Positions 34,891 to 37,140 of a stretch of DNA of 37,140 nt are shown piece by piece. The notes under the pieces are model-generated. The model saw only the letters and a program-made list of their open reading frames with translations, had not been told where the DNA came from and searched no databases. The position numbers and the translations under genes were made by a program. The DNA comes from Candidatus Ventrimonas merdavium (GTDB taxonomy: Bacteria > Bacillota > Clostridia > Lachnospirales > Lachnospiraceae): the NCBI GenBank assembly GCA_018715565.1, contig DVLJ01000140.1, positions 1 through 37,140 on the forward strand. Direction: 5' to 3'. Within the stretch, counting starts at the first letter, position 1. Every line of letters begins with the position of its first letter.

Positions 34891-36306
34891 ATGGATCCAT
34901 GGGCAACTGTGATCATTCCGCTTTATCTGCTGGTGATGACCGGGGCCGTGCTGTATCACGGCAGAAAAGCGAAAACCTTTAAAGACTATGCTTTGGCTGG
35001 AGGCAGCCTGCCCTGGCCGGTGATCTGCGCCACCATCCTGGCGACGTCCATCGGCGGCGGCAGCATGATGGGATATGTGGGGGCATTTTACCAGTATGGG
35101 GTGATGTATTTCTGGCTGGTGCTGGGATCCCTGGCGTCCCAGCTGATCCTGATCGTGTTTCTGTCGGAACGGATCAAGCAGCTGGATATCTATACCATCG
35201 GCGATATCTTTGAAATGCGCTACGGCAGGAAAGCCCAGCTGATCGCCGGAGTGATCAATCTATGCGTGGGCATTGCCGTGGGCTTCGGCATGCTGGCCTC
35301 CCTTTCCGCCCTGCTGTCCAGCTATCTGGGGATCAGCGAGGCGGCCGCGGGGATCATCGGCGTGCTGCTGTTCGGGATCACCGTGACCATGGGCGGCTTA
35401 AAAGGAGCGGCGGTTACGGATACGGTCCAGTCTGTGCTGATCATCGGCGGGGCCGTTGCTGTGGCGGCGGTCTCCTTTACCCGGGCGGGCGGTGTGGAAG
35501 GACTGTCCGGACTTCCGGAGAACCTGCTCTCCATGAGCGCGCCCAACCTGCCGCCAATGCTGTTCTGGGGTATGGTGGCGTCCTCGTTCTTTGTGAATTT
35601 TGCGGATCAGGCCGCCATGTTCCAGCGGATCAACGCGGCCAGAAGCCCAAAGGATGCGAAAAAGGCTCTGCTGTCCAGCTCGATCCTGGTGGCAGTCTGC
35701 ATGGGGCTGGTCATGATCATGGGCTTAAGCGCCCGGATCCTTTTAGGCGACGGCATCGGGGAGAACCAGGTGATCACAGAGCTGTTGAAAACAGTCCATC
35801 CCCTGGTGGGCGTACTTTACGCCTCCGCCATCATCGCGGCGGTCATCACCACGGCCAACGCCATGTATCTGTCCGCCGCCATGACCTTTTCCCGGGATCT
35901 GGTGCGGTATTTTGTGCCGGAGCTGTCGGATCGGAAGATGGTGCTTGCCAGCCGTTTCTTTGTGTGGGCGGCGGTGATCGTCTCGTATATCGTGGTCCGC
36001 TTCCAGCCCAGCATCATGAAGTGGATCCTGATCGGCTACGCCTGCATCACCTGTCTGGTGCTGCCCCTGTACGGCGGACTCATGACGAAAAAAGCTACCC
36101 CCGCGTCGGGCGTGTGGTCCCTGGCTCTGTCCATCGCGGGCGTGGTGGTCTGGGAGACGCTTGGCTGCCCTTGGCAGGTCAATTCCGTATTCCCGGCCCT
36201 GCTTCTGGGACTGGCCGGATTCGCGGCTGGGTGCTTCCATAGCATAAAGTCTACGGAGGAGCAGAAGAAGCTGGTGGACCGGTTCCGAAGGAAGGCGGAA
36301 GGGTGA
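34891..36306 (+). CDS. Sodium:solute symporter (SSS family), copy 2
   Basis: 471 residues, paralogue of the carrier at 32515. Shared blocks include TFKDYALAGG, GVMYFW/GAMYFW, IFEMRYG, VGIAVGFGML, DGIGEN and QPSIMKWILIGYA. AAGGAGG is well placed before the ATG. The most variable parts are the N-terminal helix and the loop after IFEMRYG, so the two may differ in substrate or affinity. Last intact gene of the operon; a broken gene follows directly. Confidence 0.9.
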   Translation: MDPWATVIIPLYLLVMTGAVLYHGRKAKTFKDYALAGGSLPWPVICATILATSIGGGSMMGYVGAFYQYGVMYFWLVLGSLASQLILIVFLSERIKQLDIYTIGDIFEMRYGRKAQLIAGVINLCVGIAVGFGMLASLSALLSSYLGISEAAAGIIGVLLFGITVTMGGLKGAAVTDTVQSVLIIGGAVAVAAVSFTRAGGVEGLSGLPENLLSMSAPNLPPMLFWGMVASSFFVNFADQAAMFQRINAARSPKDAKKALLSSSILVAVCMGLVMIMGLSARILLGDGIGENQVITELLKTVHPLVGVLYASAIIAAVITTANAMYLSAAMTFSRDLVRYFVPELSDRKMVLASRFFVWAAVIVSYIVVRFQPSIMKWILIGYACITCLVLPLYGGLMTKKATPASGVWSLALSIAGVVVWETLGCPWQVNSVFPALLLGLAGFAAGCFHSIKSTEEQKKLVDRFRRKAEG

Positions 36307-36310
36307 ATCT

Positions 36311-36618
36311 AAGAATGTGGAATTTAAGGTACAGCGGCCGGAGTTGATGAAAGAAGGATTTTCTAAAATCAGAAACCGTTCCTTAGCGAATGCGTTTGCC
36401 TATATGAACCTGGTAGAAGCCTGGGGCAGCGGAATTCCCAAGATGATCGTAATGTGATTACAGAGAACCCAACGGCAGCACAGGTGTGGTATGCCGAGCA
36501 GCTGCGGGTTTCTAAACGGACGATTTCCCGCATGTTTTCTTCTTTACGAGAGCAAGGTGTTTTGGTCCAGAAGGGAACCAAAAGAAAGTCAAACTGGGGG
36601 ATCATAAGAAAACAATAA
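36311..36618 (+). pseudogene. Remnant of an ATP-binding (AlbA_2 / divergent-AAA type) regulator
   Basis: Frame one (36311-36457) encodes FSKIRNRSLANAFAYMN then VEAWGSGIPKMI, a stretch typical of the HATPase-like C-terminal half of these putative regulators, and stops at TGA 36455-36457. Another frame (36454-36618) encodes a winged-helix end with RVSKRTISRMFSSLREQGV and stops at TAA. The N-terminal domains are missing and residues normally lying between the two parts are lost, so it is truncated, internally deleted and frameshifted. Base composition is AT-richer than upstream, marking the edge of a different DNA segment. Confidence 0.65.
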
Positions 36619-36663
36619 GAACACCATAAGAGAATATCATAAAAACACGAAAAGGAAGGGCAG

Positions 36664-36693
36664 TCAAAGCGGCACACTCATATGGTGCTTTGA
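36664..36693 (+). other. Hairpin upstream of the attenuator promoter
   Basis: TCAAAGC pairs with GCTTTGA, and CAC with GTG inside. It is not followed by T. Apart from this and the promoter, 36619-36705 holds nothing recognised. Confidence 0.4.
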
Positions 36694-36705
36694 ACCGCAG
36701 GATGA

Positions 36706-36734
36706 TTGACAACATATATGGGGATCGCTATAAT
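36706..36734 (+). promoter_or_regulatory. Perfect consensus promoter of the second MATE gene
   Basis: TTGACA (36706-36711), 17 bp, TATAAT (36729-36734). The transcript would start near 36741, giving a leader of about 300 nt before the MATE ATG. Confidence 0.9.
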
Positions 36735-36769
36735 TATTTTGTAATAAGTTTTCAGAAAGGGTGAGTACA

Positions 36770-36868
36770 ATGTTATTTGGGAAATTTTGCATTGAATACA
36801 GCTCCGCACAATTTGATATTTCAAAACATTGTACGGAGCCTAAAAGACACGAGAACATTTATATTTAG
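36770..36868 (+). CDS. 32-residue leader peptide of an attenuator
   Basis: A short ORF starting MLFGKFCIEYSS and ending RHENIYI with TAG, preceded by AGAAAGGGTG at an ideal distance, about 30 nt after the predicted transcription start. Its 3' half overlaps hairpin arms, so the position of the ribosome on it can decide which RNA structure forms. It is a regulatory peptide by context; I do not recognise the peptide sequence. Confidence 0.7.
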   Translation: MLFGKFCIEYSSAQFDISKHCTEPKRHENIYI

Positions 36869-36900
36869 GCTTGCTCCAACATAACCTTATCATGTGGAGC
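36801..36900 (+). promoter_or_regulatory. Competing leader hairpins (attenuator core)
   Basis: Four GC-rich segments can pair in two ways. Arm 1 (GCTCCGCACAAT, 36801-36812) pairs with arm 2 (ATTGTACGGAGC, 36828-36839). Arm 3 (GCTCCAACAT, 36873-36882) pairs with arm 4 (ATGTGGAGC, 36892-36900). Alternatively arm 2 with its extension (GGAGCCTAAA, 36835-36844) pairs with TTTAGGC and GCTCC at 36864-36877. A ribosome stalled in the leader ORF would favour one set. Confidence 0.7.
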
Positions 36901-36933
36901 TTTGTTCGCGTGTATATATCATTATGATGTTCG

Positions 36934-36971
36934 GGCAGTAGGCAATGTTTTGTCTGCTGCCTTTTGTTTTG
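36934..36971 (+). terminator. First attenuator terminator
   Basis: GGCAGTAG (36934-36941) pairs with CTGCTGCC (36954-36961), followed by TTTTGTTTTG. Confidence 0.75.
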
Positions 36972-36975
36972 TTAT

Positions 36976-37016
36976 GCAGAGGGCACACTGTATCGTGGCT
37001 AACCCTCTGCTTTTTT
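36976..37016 (+). terminator. Second attenuator terminator
   Basis: GCAGAGGG (36976-36983) pairs with CCCTCTGC (37003-37010), followed by TTTTTT. It lies 22 bp before the MATE ATG, so it must be bypassed for expression. Confidence 0.88.
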
Positions 37017-37038
37017 ATTCAGAAAGGATTTTGAGAAA

Positions 37039-37140
37039 ATGAAAGAAGAACAGGATTTAACAACAGGAAGCGTACCGAAGAAGCTGATTATATTTGCACT
37101 TCCTCTATTGCTCGCTAATCTTTTGCAATCTTTTTATAGT
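37039..37140 (+). CDS. MATE-family efflux transporter, N-terminal fragment (continues beyond window)
   Basis: 34 residues are visible. TTGSVPKKLIIFALPLLLAN is the typical N-terminus of MepA/NorM-like clostridial MATE pumps with the first membrane helix. AGAAAGGA at 37021-37028 is a good ribosome binding site. The gene is preceded by a leader ORF and two terminators, suggesting induction by a ribosome-targeting compound that it may export. Codon use is AT-richer than in the rest of the window. Confidence 0.8.
   Translation, partial: MKEEQDLTTGSVPKKLIIFALPLLLANLLQSFYS

Overview
The window reads as a chromosome segment of a Gram-positive, anaerobic member of the Bacillota, most likely a high-GC gut Clostridium of the Lachnospiraceae type. 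This is inferred from strong AGGAGG ribosome binding sites, LPXTG-type pili with sortases, an EFR1-type flavodoxin/ferredoxin, a short class I KARI and TRAP transporters. No rRNA, tRNA or CRISPR array was seen.

Layout. 1-2430: the 3' end of leuS, a D-Ala-D-Ala carboxypeptidase and a promoter-repeat-terminator unit that looks like a small RNA gene built on a tandem 45-bp repeat. 2455-7839: gene debris, an AGCS amino-acid symporter and a TetR-type regulator (minus strand), divergent from a complete DctP-DctQ-DctM TRAP transporter. 7935-14188: an Fe-S/FAD NAD(P)H oxidoreductase (minus), a small unknown protein, an EFR1 protein-MATE-acylphosphatase cluster, a ZIP metal transporter and an FMN-dependent 2-hydroxy-acid oxidase. 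14222-15971: ilvN-ilvC with a consensus promoter and a terminator.

16076-27402 is the most interesting part. A small serine recombinase ends 8 bp before an inverted-repeat pair (16689-16714 and 16834-16859) that brackets about 120 bp. Next comes a seven-gene sortase-pilus operon: coiled-coil protein, signal peptidase I, 1716-residue adhesin/tip pilin, backbone pilin, class C sortase, proline-rich basal pilin and a second sortase. The arrangement is what a recombinase-driven invertible switch for pilus expression would look like, although no clear promoter could be assigned inside the bracketed segment.

27432-36306 is a D-amino-acid / D-peptide catabolic block: a GntR-family regulator, D-serine ammonia-lyase and N-acyl-D-amino-acid deacylase on the minus strand, and a divergent DppA-type D-aminopeptidase, two paralogous sodium:solute symporters and an EamA transporter on the plus strand. 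GATATC-centred palindromes sit on the core promoters of the regulator and of both divergent operons, suggesting one local regulon.

36311-37140 is AT-richer. It holds a broken ATP-binding (AlbA-type) regulator gene, then a perfect consensus promoter, a 32-codon leader ORF, competing hairpins, two tandem terminators and the start of a second MATE efflux pump. This is a typical ribosome-controlled transcription attenuator.
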